Positions 10,225 to 21,851 of a DNA stretch of 64,000 nt are shown here, piece by piece (the stretch's first letter is position 1; each line of letters opens with the position of its first letter). A program made the translations under genes and the position numbers. The notes beneath the pieces were generated by a model that was not told the origin of the DNA, ran no database searches, and worked only from the letters and a program-made list of their open reading frames with translations. Location: contig ML976680.1 of assembly GCA_010015655.1 (NCBI GenBank), positions 159,513 to 223,512 on the forward strand, read 5' to 3'. The stretch is from Bimuria novae-zelandiae CBS 107.79. Its lineage: Eukaryota > Ascomycota > Dothideomycetes > Pleosporales > Didymosphaeriaceae.

Positions 10225-12014
10225 AGCTAGCGCATATAGTCACCGCCCACATAGGGTTGCCGCCCACCCCACCAAAACACGACACCTGCACAAAACACGC
10301 GATATCTCTCCACAACGCTTATCAAAATGGACCCCCGCGAAGAATCTATACAATTAGCTATCAGCGATTTTAATGCTAGCGTTTATCCAAGCCTACGCGC
10401 TGTGGCAAAAGCCTACAATATCCCTCAATCTACCCTACGTGGCCGGCTAGGTGGCGCGACAAACAGCGCAGTCTGCTATCAAAATCAGCAGCAATTAACT
10501 CCTCTACAGGAGGACTTCCTAGTAGAGTGGATCCTCGAAGAAGACGCGCGCGCCTGCCCTCCCTCCCACGCTCGCGCCCGAGAAATGGCCAATCGAATCC
10601 TGCGTATGAATGGCGACAACCAGCCTGTAGGCAAGCTCTGGATCTCACACTTTATCCGCCGACAGCCACGCATCGCCTCAGTAGTCGGCAGAAAGCTAGA
10701 GGCTCAGAGAGCTGATGCAGCGACTCCAGAGCAGGTGCGTGCCTTCCTAGAGCTCTATGAGCAGACTAGACGGCGGCTCAACGTACGGGCGGAGAATACC
10801 TATAATATGGACGAGACCGGCGTTGCCCTAGGGGTATGTACGAACACTAGAGTACTCTCTAGTAGTCAGAAAAAGAAGGCTTATATTCGCTCTCCAGAGA
10901 ATCGCGAGTGGGTCTCTATAATTGAGTCTGTATCGGCAACAGGGCGGAAACTACGCTGCGCAGTCATCTTTAAGGGCCAGAGCCTACAAACAACCTGGTT
11001 CCCCTCGTCCTACGTACCTGACTGGATCTATACAACCTCAGAGAACGGATGGACGTCAAATGCGATAGGTGTTGAGTGGCTGCAGCGCATATTTCTACCT
11101 GAGACGGCTGTAGGTGATGGCCAGTACCGACTCCTTATTCTCGACGGCCATGGCAGCCACATTGATATTAAGTTTCTCTAGCTTTGTAAATAGCATCGAG
11201 TTAAACTCTTATACCTACCTGCGCATACCTCGCACGTCTTACAGCCACTAGATCTTGCTCCTTTCTCTGTTATCAAGTCTAGTTACCGACGCCAGATCTA
11301 GGAGCTCGCATCGCTTAACGATGCCGCGCCTGTTAAGAAGGAGCGCTTTATCGCCTGCTACCATTAAGCTAGGGAGGAAGGCTTTACAGAGCGTGTAATT
11401 CGAGCTGGCTGGCAGGCTGCTGGTATCTGCCCGCTCAACATCAATCAGGTACTCAGCTCGTCGCAGCTCTCTCAGAGGCCTACTACGCCTACGCATCAGC
11501 AGCAGCCTCAGCAGCAGCCTCAGAGCTTCTTCTCTACTCCTCAAGGCCCTAGAGATCTATACTTGGCTCAGCGCGAGGTGCAGAGCTGCGAGAACCTAGG
11601 TCGCAAGACAAGACTTCTCCTGCAAAAAGCAGGTAAGGCGCTAGCAGCTGCAAATACTCGAGCTGCAGGGCTTGAATTAGAGAAAAGACGCCTTGAATAG
11701 CAGCTAGAGACTACTAGCTCTTAGCGTCCTCGAAAGCGCGTTCGAGTAGATCTAAATCAACGCTTTGCAGAGGTAGAGACTATCAGGGAGGCGATGCGCG
11801 CAGCTGAGGCCTCAGCAGCTTAGCAAAGTAGATATACTATAGAGGGAGCTGCAGAGACAGTAGCAGTAGCTACAGCAGCAGCTACTCTACAGTCTATGTG
11901 TATTACATGGCAATTGTAATAGGCGTTGTTGAGAAATCGCGTGTTTTGTGCAGGTGTCGCGTTTTGGTGGGGTGGGCGGCAACCCTATGTGGGCGGTGAC
12001 TATATGCGCTAGCT
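10225..12014 (+). mobile_element. Fot1/pogo-type DNA transposon, complete ends
   Basis: 1790 bp flanked by TA on both sides (10223-10224 and 12015-12016), the target duplication of Tc1/mariner/pogo elements. Terminal inverted repeats of about 95 bp: 10225-10319 against 11921-12014, starting AGCTAGCGCATATAG and containing GCCCACCCCACCAAAAC. Inside is one transposase frame with several stops, so the copy is structurally complete but not autonomous. Confidence 0.93.
10327..11919 (+). pseudogene. pogo transposase, seven in-frame stops
   Basis: One uninterrupted frame of 531 codon positions from ATG 10327 to TAA 11917-11919, broken by seven internal stops (six TAG, one TAA, no TGA), the first at 11179. 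Order of domains: psq-type helix-turn-helix ('SLRAVAKAYNIPQSTLRGRL'), CENP-B type DNA-binding domain ('PVGKLWISHFIRRQP'), then the DDE nuclease with 'NMDETGVALG' and 'LILDGHGSH'. The third acid is in 'HVLQPLDLAPF' after the first stops. The tail is basic and glutamine-rich. The absence of indels while stops are all TAG/TAA fits C-to-T RIP changes at CAG, CAA or TGG codons. Confidence 0.92.
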
Positions 12015-12681
12015 TACGTAAAAGATACAAGAGCGGCCGACGTGTTTTTGCCGATGGCACCACTAGCACGCCATACCGGGGATTACGATATACCCATCCG
12101 GCGCGTGGCATGTTATTATGGGGCATGGCGTTCTGCTCTCATACGAAGTCGATCTGGTGTAGTGTCATGTCTCTTAGCAGGATGGAGATCTGAGACCACC
12201 TTCCCCGGCTTGGCTCCCGCTCAGCCGCCCCTGCTCTAGCGCAGATTGGTGGTCGAACTAGGCCTTATTTCGTCATAACCCTTGCTCCTTCGGGCCTCGG
12301 GCATCGGGAACTAATGCAAATGTCTCAGCCCGAGGTGGTGACTAACAAGGGCTCTCGTTAACTCGTTAAACCGTTTTACTGGTGTATGCGGGCACTCGGT
12401 TACTCGCTTCGTTTTCCATAATGGGCTTTTGCAGGCCTGAACAAAGGAATGAGCCTGAGATTCCTGTGCCACACATCGCGTAGGCCGCACGCGATTGTTA
12501 AGCATCGACGTCGTAGTATTTGCCGGACAATATCGTGCGGAATAGCGCTTGTCGAGATGGGGTTCAAGAAGGGTAAACTTCTCGCGAACACTGCGGTTTG
12601 TCTATAGAGCACAATCCGAAGCAAACGTCTAGCTTCAATCAAGTCGTCCTACCATCCAGACTCCATCCTCATACCTTTGAC
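12015..12681. other. intergenic / MFS promoter region
   Basis: No further element or exon recognised. The last few hundred bases precede the MFS start codon and probably carry its promoter. Confidence 0.4.
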
Positions 12682-14419
12682 ATGACGACCTTAGAGAAGG
12701 AGACGCCAATTTCTGGTTCCGATCCAAACTCGCCCAAGCTTGAGGCTGGCGAGGCCGAGTCGGCGTTTGCTTCTGAGCCAGCGAAACAGCGCAATTTGGT
12801 TTCAGTACGACTTCCCATCGAAATACCTTTGAGATAGTGATTAACAGGTATATCAGTGGACCTTGATTATCGCGGCTATTCTTTCCACCATCTTCCTCTT
12901 TGCGCTCGACAACACCATCACAGCAGACGTCATCCCGGCCATTGTAGGAACATTCGGCCACGCTGACAAGCTCCCATGGCTCTCAGTCGCATTCCAAATC
13001 GGTGGCGTTGGTGTCGTGCTTCCACTCGGTAGGATGTACGCGCTCTTCGACGCAAAGTGGCTCTACATTTTCTTCGTGGTGCTATTCTGCGCTGGATCTG
13101 CGCTGTGCGGTGGTGCACCGAACATGGACGCCTTCATCGTCGGTCGTGTTATCGCAGGCGTGGGCGGCATCGGAATCTATCTTGGTGTCATGACGCTGCT
13201 CTCAGTCAACACCACAACCACTGAGCGACCGCTGTACCTGGGACTCGTCGGGCTTGTCTTTGGTGTTGGAAACGTTGTCGGGCCGGTCATTGGCGGCGCG
13301 TTCGCCGACTCAGCTGCGACATGGCGATGGGGCTTCTACATCAACTTGTGCATCATCGGACTGATGGCTCCAGTCTATATTTTCTTGATCCCTGGATTTC
13401 AGCCTGCGCCTGGCAGGACTGCGATCGATCGTCTCAAGGAAATCGACTTCGTTGGCACACTTCTTAGTATCGGAACCCTCGTCTGTCTTGTCATGGCCAT
13501 CAATTTTGGCGGTGTGTTGTATGCCTGGAGCAGTGGCCAAATTATCGCGCTCTTCGTTATCGCTGGCGTTCTGTTCGTCGCCTTTTGCGCACAGCAAGGC
13601 CTCGCGTTGCTCACAACCAACGAGAGACGCCTGTTCCCTGTCGTCTTCCTTCGCAACAAGGAGGCCATGCTTCTGTTCGTTCTGACGGCTACTTTCAACT
13701 CGGCAGCTTTCATCCCGATCTACTACATCCCGACATACTTCCAGTTCACGCGCGGCGATGGCCCTCTGGATGCTGGTGTGCGGCTGCTTCCTTTGATCAT
13801 CTTCATCACATTTATGATCATCGTTAACGGTACCGTCCTCTCCAAAGGTGGCTACTATATGCCCTGGTTCCTTGGTGGCAGTGTTGTCTCCCTGATCGGC
13901 TGCGTCCTGCTTTCCACTGCCGACATGGGTACCAAACCTGGTGCCATCTACGGATACGAGGTTCTCGTTGGTATTGGAGCTGGTTGCGGTATCCAGACCA
14001 GTTTCGCCGTTATCCAGACCATCACCAGCCCTGAACTCATGTCTCACGGATTGGGCTTCATCATGATTTCTCAACTGCTTGGTGTCACGCTCGCGCTCTC
14101 CATCTCCGGCGCTGTCTTCGTCAACCAGGCAATGGTTGGCCTTTCCAAGGTTCTCGTTGACAGCACGCGAGAACAGCTGCAGAGCGCGCTTATGGGTTTG
14201 AGTGGTGATATTACCGCTTTGGGCGGGGAGCAGCGTAATGCAGCTCTTAACGTCATTGTCGAATGCCTCGCCAAAGTGTAGGTTGAACTTTAATCTACCG
14301 AAGAATATCTTGCTGATAATCCTAGTTTTATTCCAGCGTACGCCGCTACAGCTCTTGGCACCATTGCCGCGCTCTTCCTTAGCCGCCAGAAGATGCCTTC
14401 GGGCGCTGTTGCGGCGTGA
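12682..14419 (+). CDS. MFS multidrug/metabolite transporter, DHA2-like (14 TM)
   Basis: Three exons fit: 12682-12804, 12857-14277 and 14326-14419, 545 aa in all. Intron 1 (52 nt) starts GTACGA with branch-like GATTAAC before TATCAG; intron 2 (48 nt) is GTAGGT..CCTAG, and its splicing restores the last helix 'ATALGTIAALFLSRQK'. The N-terminus is hydrophilic and cytosolic. Then come many hydrophobic helices with DHA2 hallmarks: 'FLFALDNTITADVIPAIV' in TM1, 'GRVIAGVGGIGIYLG', and motif C-like 'VGPVIGGAFADSAATWRW'. Members of this family are proton-coupled plasma-membrane exporters of fungicides and secondary metabolites; the substrate here is unknown. It lies 1.3 kb upstream of an asparagine synthetase gene on the same strand. 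Exact splice sites of intron 1 are less certain (a 43-nt alternative ends at 12847). Confidence 0.9.
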
Positions 14420-14675
14420 GAGCCGCGATTTAATTAAGCACACGCCTGAATGAATGAAGATAAGACATGAACAGTGACAGCTACCAACAGACGGGAGATT
14501 GAAATTGGGTAACACGGATGAAAAGGATAGAACCAATCTTTTGGGTTGAGCGAATAGGCATGAAATCTGCACAATTAGCATTATACCACCTCAGTATCTG
14601 GCTTTGTGGCTCTTCTTTAAATCGTATAAAAGCGATGAGAACGCATAGAATTCGACGTTTTGCTTAATTGGAAAC

Positions 14676-15050
14676 ATGGCTTCGGTGAGGACTCTCCGCC
14701 AGAGCATTTACAAAACCTCTAGAGTTAGCCCTTTCACGCGTGCATCGCTGCCCTTACCTAAATGCGATATCAGGGATAGCCCAACACCAACTCTCTGTGC
14801 GCTTCCTTCGTCACAGCCCCGAAGTTTCCCATACCCAGCAGAGATTTTGAGTTTTGAAACGTAATGGATATGCACAACATCGAGAGGAGTTCCCTGCAAC
14901 CCAGACAATATCCGTAATCTGCCTTGGTGGCGTGATGTCGTGGCAGCAAGGTACTTACGGGCAATGGCCCGCCTGAAGAAAAGGAACACTGTAAGCGCTC
15001 GGTATGCAATGCAATGCAATGCATCGTATCGGGTACTTTCCGGGGCTTAA
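14676..15050 (+). CDS. possible small mitochondrial-type protein
   Basis: Low-confidence model. A TATA-like TATAAAAG lies at about 14625. ATG 14676 opens 'MASVRTLRQSIYKTSR', which looks like an amphipathic mitochondrial presequence (Arg/Ser-rich, no acids). About 230 bp on, another open stretch reads 'NIRNLPWWRDVVAARYLRAM' and 'ARLKKRN', coding-like in character. Joining them needs an intron about 14851-14904 with a poor GTTTTG donor, or a different structure; a good GTAAGC donor also sits at 14991. No family is recognised. Confidence 0.3.
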
Positions 15051-15734
15051 TTTAATGATGAGCTCCAAGCGCCTTCGGGTGGATATGGAGGTCGCTATGG
15101 CCAAAGTATACCATACGTCTCCACTCCACACCGGTGCCGTGGTGACATCCAGGAAGATCGGATCAGACCGCCAAGCTAACGGAATAGAGAGTGGCAAGAG
15201 GTACGGAGTTGAGGCGTAAGATATTCGAAGGAGCATGCATATGGCGGGCAGCGAGCCATTGTCCGTAGTACTTGACAGGAGCTGAAAGATCCACAGTGAC
15301 ATTCTTTATGCAACTAAGCGTGCAAGAGTTCTTCCTGTCTTGCTGGCTGACGGTATGCCGAAGTTGGTGCTGGAAGGATTAAAGCGTCCTATTGTTAGGA
15401 AGCTGGAATAAAGGAGTTGAGCATCCACAGAAGCGGCCAGGATAGAGAATGTGGTCGTCGATACGCGGAACCACTATGCGGTACCCTGCATATGCATTTC
15501 AAGTCACAGCATGACGATCTTTACATGTGGGTAGGACGAAAGAGTCTAGCATGACACACTCGCACACTAGTTAAAAGGTTTCGCGGTAGCTGCCTGTTGT
15601 AATTTCGCTGGTTGTTGTCAATTGACCCCGTGAACATCAAACATCAACCTCTTGCTTTGCGTTCGTAAACCCGAAGTTCTCGAAATTTATTGTCCTCATA
15701 CTGGAGCTCGTGAAGACCTCAGCCGTTTGAAATC
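15051..15734. other. intergenic / asparagine synthetase promoter
   Basis: Includes the end of a short GCAAT repeat (15003-15022 just upstream). No exon recognised; the last ~300 bp are presumed promoter and 5' UTR of the asparagine synthetase gene. Confidence 0.4.
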
Positions 15735-18006
15735 ATGTGTGGAATAACCGCATCTTTGCTCCTCAAAGGAGGAGCCCCTTCAAGCAGGGAGACCCTAAAG
15801 AAAGAAATTAGTGCTGGCCTAAAAATTATTAAGCATCGTGGTCCAGATGCTGAAGGGCAATGGATTAACCCGGATGGTCGCGTCGGTGAGTGCTCCGCCT
15901 TCGCCCTCTCACGATCTCCTTCCTCCGCTGACCAGTCTTTCCAGGTCTTGGTCACGTTCGTCTCTCAATCATAGACCTTGCTCCCACTGGTAATCAACCT
16001 TTCCACTCGAGCAGTGACAGAATCCACGCCGTTGTCAACGGCGAAATCTACGATCACGACCGCTACCGCGAAGAGCTCAAGTCCGAATACGACTTCATCG
16101 GCCACAGCGACTGCGAGATCCCGCTCGCATTGTACCAACATTATGGTCTTTCTCTCATGCCGCACCTCCGCGGAGAGTTTGCCCTTGTGCTGTGGGACTC
16201 TGAACGCGAGCTCTTCTTCGCCGCACGCGACAGATATGGCATTAAACCATTGTATTACACGGTCGTGCAAGGGAGGTTGTTAGTAGCCACCGAGATGAAG
16301 AGCTTCTTGGCGTTTGGATGGAAGCCGGAATGGGATGTACAGGCTCTGGTTGATCATGGGTGGAGAACAGATGGAAGGACCATGTTCAAGGGCGTGCGGA
16401 AAGTAAGGACGGCCATACAACGCAACCGAAATTTAGCCTGCTTACGATATTCAGGTTTTGCCTGGACATTACCTCATCAGCAAGCACTATGGACCAGTGG
16501 AGGAAAAGCCCTATTGGGACATTGAATACCCCAACAAGGTAGGTGAAGAGTGACCGAAAAGCGGATGTATGGAACTGACACCATCCAGAATGTGAGAGAG
16601 ACGCGAACTGAAGCTGAAATGATCCAGGGCGTGCAGGACCGCATGCTTGAATCTGTTAGACTACGTCTTCGCGCCGACGTACCTGTGGGTATCTACCTCT
16701 CCGGTGGTCTCGATTCCTCAGCTATCGCGGGAATGATTGCGCATGTCCTCAAAGAGGGTCATGCCAACCTTGGAAATGATGCAAGCAAGGACCTGTCCAA
16801 AATGACTTGCCTGTGCGTCCAATTCGATAAAGACAGTGGTGCAGACGAGTCTGGTAAGCAACAGGTTTTCTGCCATCACATGCTCGAACTGACCGTGGCA
16901 GAAATTGCGAAGCGCACCGCAAATTGGCTTGGTGTGAAGTTCGTACCCGTGCTGATGGATGACGAGGCACTGGCAAAGAACTTCGAAGATGCTGCATGGT
17001 TCTCGGAGACAGTCATGCCGGACGCGAACGGCCCAGGGAGACTGGCTATGGCAGCCATTGCTCACAAGCAAGGCTTGAAGGTTGTCCTCACAGGTAATTC
17101 CCCGATTTTACCGACTGTAGGATCATGCTAACGTCTTCTGTAGGTGAAGGGTCCGATGAGCACTTCGGTGGCTACTCGTCGTACGCCCCAGAAGCTATCC
17201 GGGAGGTCGATCCATCATGGCCTTCGTCTGACTTCCCAGAGTCGGATCGGCTAGAAGCGCTTCGATTGGCAGAGGCCAGACCGGATCTCAACTTTGGCGG
17301 CGAAGTAGGAGTGCGCCCGGAGTCCACCTCGCGCATGCTCAACGGCAGCATACAGACCAAGCGTCTCGCCACCTTGACGCCGGTCAAGTGGGCATCTTGG
17401 ACTGATTGCTACTCCGACAGGAACCAAGAGACGTTGATGGTCGAAAGCTTCGATGGTCGTGTCCGTGAGGCCATCGCTACCAAATGGCACCCGCTACACA
17501 CTGCCCAATATATTCACACGAAGACTGCCTTCCCGAACCTTCTCTTGCGCTATGTTGGCGATAATGTCGACATGGTCAACCAGATCGAGAGTCGCACCCC
17601 CTTCCTTGACCACCACGTTACTGAGTATGCCAATGGCCTCCCACCGAGCCTGAAGATGAAGTATGACCCGGTAACCAAGACCTTTAACGAAAAGTATGTA
17701 TTGAAGGAGGCGATGCGGCCTTTCGTCCCTGATGAGATCTACAACCGGAAGAAACATTCTTTCGTCGGCCCAACACGCTATCCAGATGGACCATTCAAGG
17801 ATTTGCTCGAGAAGCTGATCACCAAAGAAAACATCGAGCAACTGGGGTTCCTTGACTGGAAGCAGATGAGTGAGCTCGTGAGCAAGGCCTTCGAGGGAAA
17901 AGATCCTCTTGCTATGAGGGGTGCGATGGTGGCGGCGCAGTTTGTGGTGCTGGGAAAGAGGTTCGACGTTGCGAAGGCAACTCCAGAGATACTTGCGCAG
18001 CTATAG
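15735..18006 (+). CDS. asparagine synthetase (glutamine-hydrolysing), six exons
   Basis: Exons 15735-15885, 15945-16402, 16455-16538, 16589-16853, 16902-17093 and 17144-18006; all phases agree, 670 aa. The intron 16854-16901 (GTAAGC..GGCAG, branch CTGAC, 48 nt) has no stop and could be missed. The N-terminus is Met-Cys-Gly, so Cys2 becomes the class II glutaminase nucleophile; 'KHRGPDAEGQW' and 'VVNGEIYDHDRYREE' belong to the same domain. The synthetase domain has the PP-loop 'SGGLDSS' at 269-275 and 'VVLTGEGSDEHFGGY'. Reaction: aspartate + glutamine + ATP to asparagine + glutamate + AMP + PPi, cytosolic. It is longer than the ~570-residue yeast enzymes, as are AsnB-type fungal relatives found in accessory regions. 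It could be a primary-metabolism gene or an amide-forming tailoring enzyme; neighbours do not decide. Confidence 0.93.
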
Positions 18007-18414
18007 AGTGAATCTTGTGTTCGCTCGAACGCCTGCTTTTGGTCTCATTACTGCTAGCCATCGCCCGATGTACTATCCTTCCCGTATATCTTCAATATTG
18101 ATAACAAGGCCTCAATAGCGTCGAGGGGTGTCATCACACCGCCAGCAAGAAGGATGGCGCGAAGTTCGGTGGATGAGGTCAGACTGGCAACAAAATCGGT
18201 AAAAATAGCCGTCATGTGATCTTTCATAGACGTTTCCAGAAAAGCTTAGGTGCACACCTGCCACAAGGCATCGTCGGTCAAGGCTGCCGCTTTCCTGCGA
18301 CACAACACAAAATTCGCCCCGCAAGGATGCCTCATTTTGCGCCCTTTGACATGAAATGAAAGAGGCCTCCGGCCGAAGGTCAACCTGCTGCGCGGTTGCA
18401 CCTGATGGGTCTTA
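18007..18414. other. intergenic
   Basis: 3' flank of asparagine synthetase up to the Tc1 element. Nothing recognised. Confidence 0.4.
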
Positions 18415-19546
18415 CAGTACTAGGTCAAAAGTATTGCACCTCGCTTAACGCATCTACCCTACAACACGCTCGCGCGCGCAACGCTGCACAACTTTAACGC
18501 GCTCTACCTCCACCAAATCTTGTCCGATTTCTTTTAAAAACACCTGCAATCGAATGCGCTCGTCCGAATTAACAGAGAGCGATCGACGCCTGATCCTCGA
18601 TCGTTGTTGGCGCGGCGAGAAACACCAGGAGATCGCCGACTTGTTCGGCGTCAATCGAAGCACCATAACGCGTACGCTGCAGCGCTGGCGAAAACACCAA
18701 ACCACAGCATCGCTGCAACGCTCAGGGCGTCCAAAAGTACTTCATGAGCGAGATGCTCATCGTCTGAAGCATGCCGTACGAAAATACCCCAAGATTACAT
18801 ATGCAGAGCTGCCTGCAGAGGCAGGTCTCGCGACAGCTACCCCGACGCGTCCTCGGCCACCTTCACACTCCACCATGTATCGTACGCTCAAGAAGAAAAA
18901 CATAACAAACTGGCGCTGCGCGAAGCGACCCAGGTTATCTAAATCGCATGCAAAAATAAGGCGTGCCTTTGTACGTACGTAGCGTAATTTCAATTTTCGG
19001 CGACGCTGCATCAAGTTCTCGGACGAGTGCTCCGTGCAACGCAACGCCGGCGGCGACACTGAGTGGTGTTTTCGATACCCAGCTGAGAAATACAGCAGAC
19101 AGATGATTACTGAGGTTTCTAAATCGTCTGGTATATGCCAGATGGTCTGGGGCGCTATATGGCTCGACGAACGTGGCCATCCTCGAAGAAGTCCAATTGT
19201 CATCATGCAGCGCGATCTAGACGCTCCCCGACATGGGTACAGCGCTGAATCGTACATAAAAACACTACGAGAAGGTCTATTGCCTCATTATCGTCCTGGG
19301 AAAATATTTATGCAAGACAACGCGGGCATCCATAGGTCGCGCAAAGTCAAGTTATTCCTAGAGTCACATGGCATCTGGACCATGGAGTGGCCTCCGTATT
19401 CTCCAGACCTCAACCCCATCGAGCATATATGGCAATACATGAAAAAGCTCATACATAAGCTTTATCTAGAGCTCCGTACAATGGGTGACTCCGCAGAGGC
19501 ACAAGAAGCTTTATGTGACGCTATTTATAAAGCATGGTGGGCAGTA

Positions 19547-21443
19547 ACGTGTTTCACCAGTCATTGAGCCACACCAGTCACTGAGCCACCCCACCAAGAT
19601 CGCGACGCGTCTCTACACAACACCAACTGTCGCGGTAATTCAGTGAGAACAAGTATGGAACCGCGCAGGGCAGTATATCAGAGTATCATGTGTATTGTTC
19701 TATCTATGTGTGTCCTCTGCTCGTGCTTTTTATCTCAACGAGCTAGTAGCGGGGTCTGTTTACATAACGTAATATGATACCGTTGAGGTACAAGGTGCTT
19801 GGTATGTTGAGAAAGTAGCGTCAGGCCAACCTCAACGTTCACATGTGATCCGCGCCTCATCAGAACCGTCACACCAACAATGCCCACCACACAACGCACC
19901 CGCCAGTTTGAAAAGGAAGCTAGGCTAGCTCTATCGACCCACGCGATTCAGATAAGACAGGTCTCTAGCTACCGAAACGCTACAAGGCTCTATGATATCG
20001 ATCGATCTACCCTACGTCGACGCGTCAACGGTCACCTACCTCGGGCCGTTGCCAACGCCCAGAAACGAAAGCTACATCCTACAGAGGAGCAGGCTCTAGT
20101 AGAGTGGATACTAGACCTCAACCGACGTGGATTTCCACCTTATATTATCAACGTACGTAGGATAGCCAACTATCTACTCACTGCGCGCGGCCAGATCCCT
20201 GCCCCACAGCCAGTGGGTAAGAACTGGGTATCACGCTTCATCAAGGCTCAGCCAAAGCTACAGACCAAGTGGACTAGGAGCTTCCACAGTCAGCGCGCGC
20301 TCTGTGAGGATCCTGTCAAGATCTCTGCCTGGTACAAGCTTGTGGAGGAGACGCGACAGACAACCACCCTTCATCATCCTACCTGGCAAGCTCCACCGGG
20401 CTAGCTGGTATACTGACCTACCTGCTGGCTGGGTACTAGCTGCCAGCGACAATGGCTGGACGACAGATAACCTAGGGCTCGCCTGGCTAGAGCACTTCAA
20501 TCGGCATACAGTCTCGTACAGTCGGCACCTGGCGGCTGCTTATTCTAGACGGTCATAGTAGCCATGCTACCCCTGAGTTCGATTAGTACTGTAGGGCACA
20601 CAGGATTATCAGCCTGTGTATGCCTGCCCACACGAACCACCTCCTACAGCCTCTAGATGTCGGCTGTTTCTCGCCTCTCAAGACAGCGTACGGACATGAA
20701 GTGACTGAGCTGGCCAGACAGCGTGTCTATCATGTAGACAAGGAAGAGTTCCTGTCAATCTACCCACGTGTACGTAGGGCTGTTTTTACAGAGCAGAACA
20801 TCAAGGCTGGCTTTTAAGCGACAGGGCTAGTGCCTACCTGTCCCGATCGGGTCCTCTCATGCCTGACTGTAGTCAGGACACCGTCACCACCACAGACGGG
20901 CGCTGAGCCAGCATGGACAGCTGAGACGCCTTACACTACTTCTCAGGTTGAGCAGCAGGCTAGGCTTATACGTAATTGTCTGCAACGACCGTCTTATAGC
21001 CCTACACACCAGATGCTCAGGCAGCTGGTTAAGAGCTGTTAGCATGCTATGAATATAGTAACTCTCCTAGCAGAGGATATTAGGAAACTACAGGCTCCTA
21101 ATCAACGCCGTAGACAAAGATAGGAAAGGCGCAGGCAGTATATTGCCTCTAGAGGGGCTCTACAGGCTGAGAAAGGTTAAAGGCTGGCTGCAGAGGCTGA
21201 AAGGGTGCTCCAGCAGGTAGAGCAGGAGGACCGTGCAGGACGATCACGAGCACTACCTACATGCAGCAACTGCCATGAGCAAGGCCATAGAAGGACTCAG
21301 TGTACCCAGAGATTATAGCTATTATATTAATGTATTTATATTAAATTTAACTATTGCGTTATTAAGCTATCGTGCAGAAAGCTGCGTCGGTTTTGGTGGG
21401 GTGGCTCAGTGACTGGTGTGGCTCAATGGCTAGTGAAACACGT
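19547..21443 (+). mobile_element. pogo-type transposon nested in the Tc1 element
   Basis: 1897 bp, TA target duplication at 19545-19546 and 21444-21445. Terminal inverted repeats of about 50 bp start ACGTGTTTCAC and contain GAGCCACCCCACCAA, so the inner part resembles the TIR of the element at 10225, suggesting related families. Right-end sequence of the same family recurs alone at 23519-23636. Confidence 0.92.
19880..21320 (+). pseudogene. pogo transposase with internal deletion
   Basis: ATG 19880 begins a psq helix-turn-helix ('SSYRNATRLYDIDRSTLRRR') and CENP-B domain ('PVGKNWVSRFIKAQP'). After about codon 165 the region that should carry the first catalytic Asp is missing and the frame shifts; the sequence resumes as 'ASDNGWTTDNLGLAWLE', later 'LDGHSSHA' and 'MPAHTNHLLQPLDV'. 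The C-terminal end holds a CCHC zinc knuckle 'CSNCHEQGHRRTQC' near 21265-21305. Several TAG/TAA stops. Deletion plus frameshift make it non-functional. Confidence 0.88.
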
Positions 21444-21851
21444 TACCGAATGCGCTTATTAAGAAGCTTATTTATAGCATGCCCACCCGCCTCTCCGCCG
21501 TACGACGCGCGCACGGCTGGTAAACAAAGTATTAAGTAGAGAATATCTCCAGCATGACGCAGAATCAAAAATCGTTAAAATCTATATACAAATCGTTAAG
21601 TTATGTATTCTTGAAGATGCGCTAAATATCTCCCAATTCGGCCTAGTTCCTACGGTGGTGCAAGACTTTTGACGACCCACTGTATCGATAGGATGCGGCG
21701 CAGCACAACGCACATCGTATGCAGCAGCTCCTCAGCCTTGCTGCGGCAGCCCTCAGCCTAGGCGCTTGCAGCTTCGCTGCCTACATGATGCCGCTCTCTT
21801 CCCCAATAGCTCTTCATACGCACTTACTTCGTCCGCGAATCTCGTCTGGGT

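Larger units (their letters stand above)
18554..21523 (+). pseudogene. Tc1-type transposase, one stop, split by insertion
   Basis: ATG 18554 begins a helix-turn-helix protein ('HQEIADLFGVNRSTITRTL', then 'SLQRSGRPKVLHERD'). A single TAG at 18980 interrupts the frame, which then continues with the DDE_3 core: 'FSDECSVQ' (first Asp), 'FMQDNAGIH' (second Asp) and 'WPPYSPDLNPIEHIW' (Glu). At 19544-19546 the frame runs into the inner element; it resumes at 21446 with 'PNALIKKLIYSMPTRL' and 'SAVRRAHGW' and stops at 21521-21523. Apart from the TAG and the insertion the gene is intact, so the decay is recent relative to the heavily RIPed elements. Confidence 0.92.
18415..21682 (+). mobile_element. 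Tc1/mariner element split by a nested transposon
   Basis: TA lies on both sides (18413-18414, 21683-21684). The terminal inverted repeats of about 28 bp are imperfect: CAGTACTAGGTCAAAAG at the left and CAGTGGGTCGTCAAAAG at the right on the opposite strand, both followed by T-TTGCACC. Without the inner element (19547-21443 plus one TA) the length is about 1.37 kb, normal for fungal Tc1 elements. Confidence 0.9.

Noticed and set aside
14278..14336. MFS intron 2 ending at TTCCAG (14336)
   Set aside because: It would put the last transmembrane helix out of frame; the CCTAG acceptor at 14325 restores it.
13310..14581. 423-codon antisense open frame over the MFS transporter
   Set aside because: Hydrophilic mirror of a membrane-protein gene; the sense strand has family motifs and matching introns.
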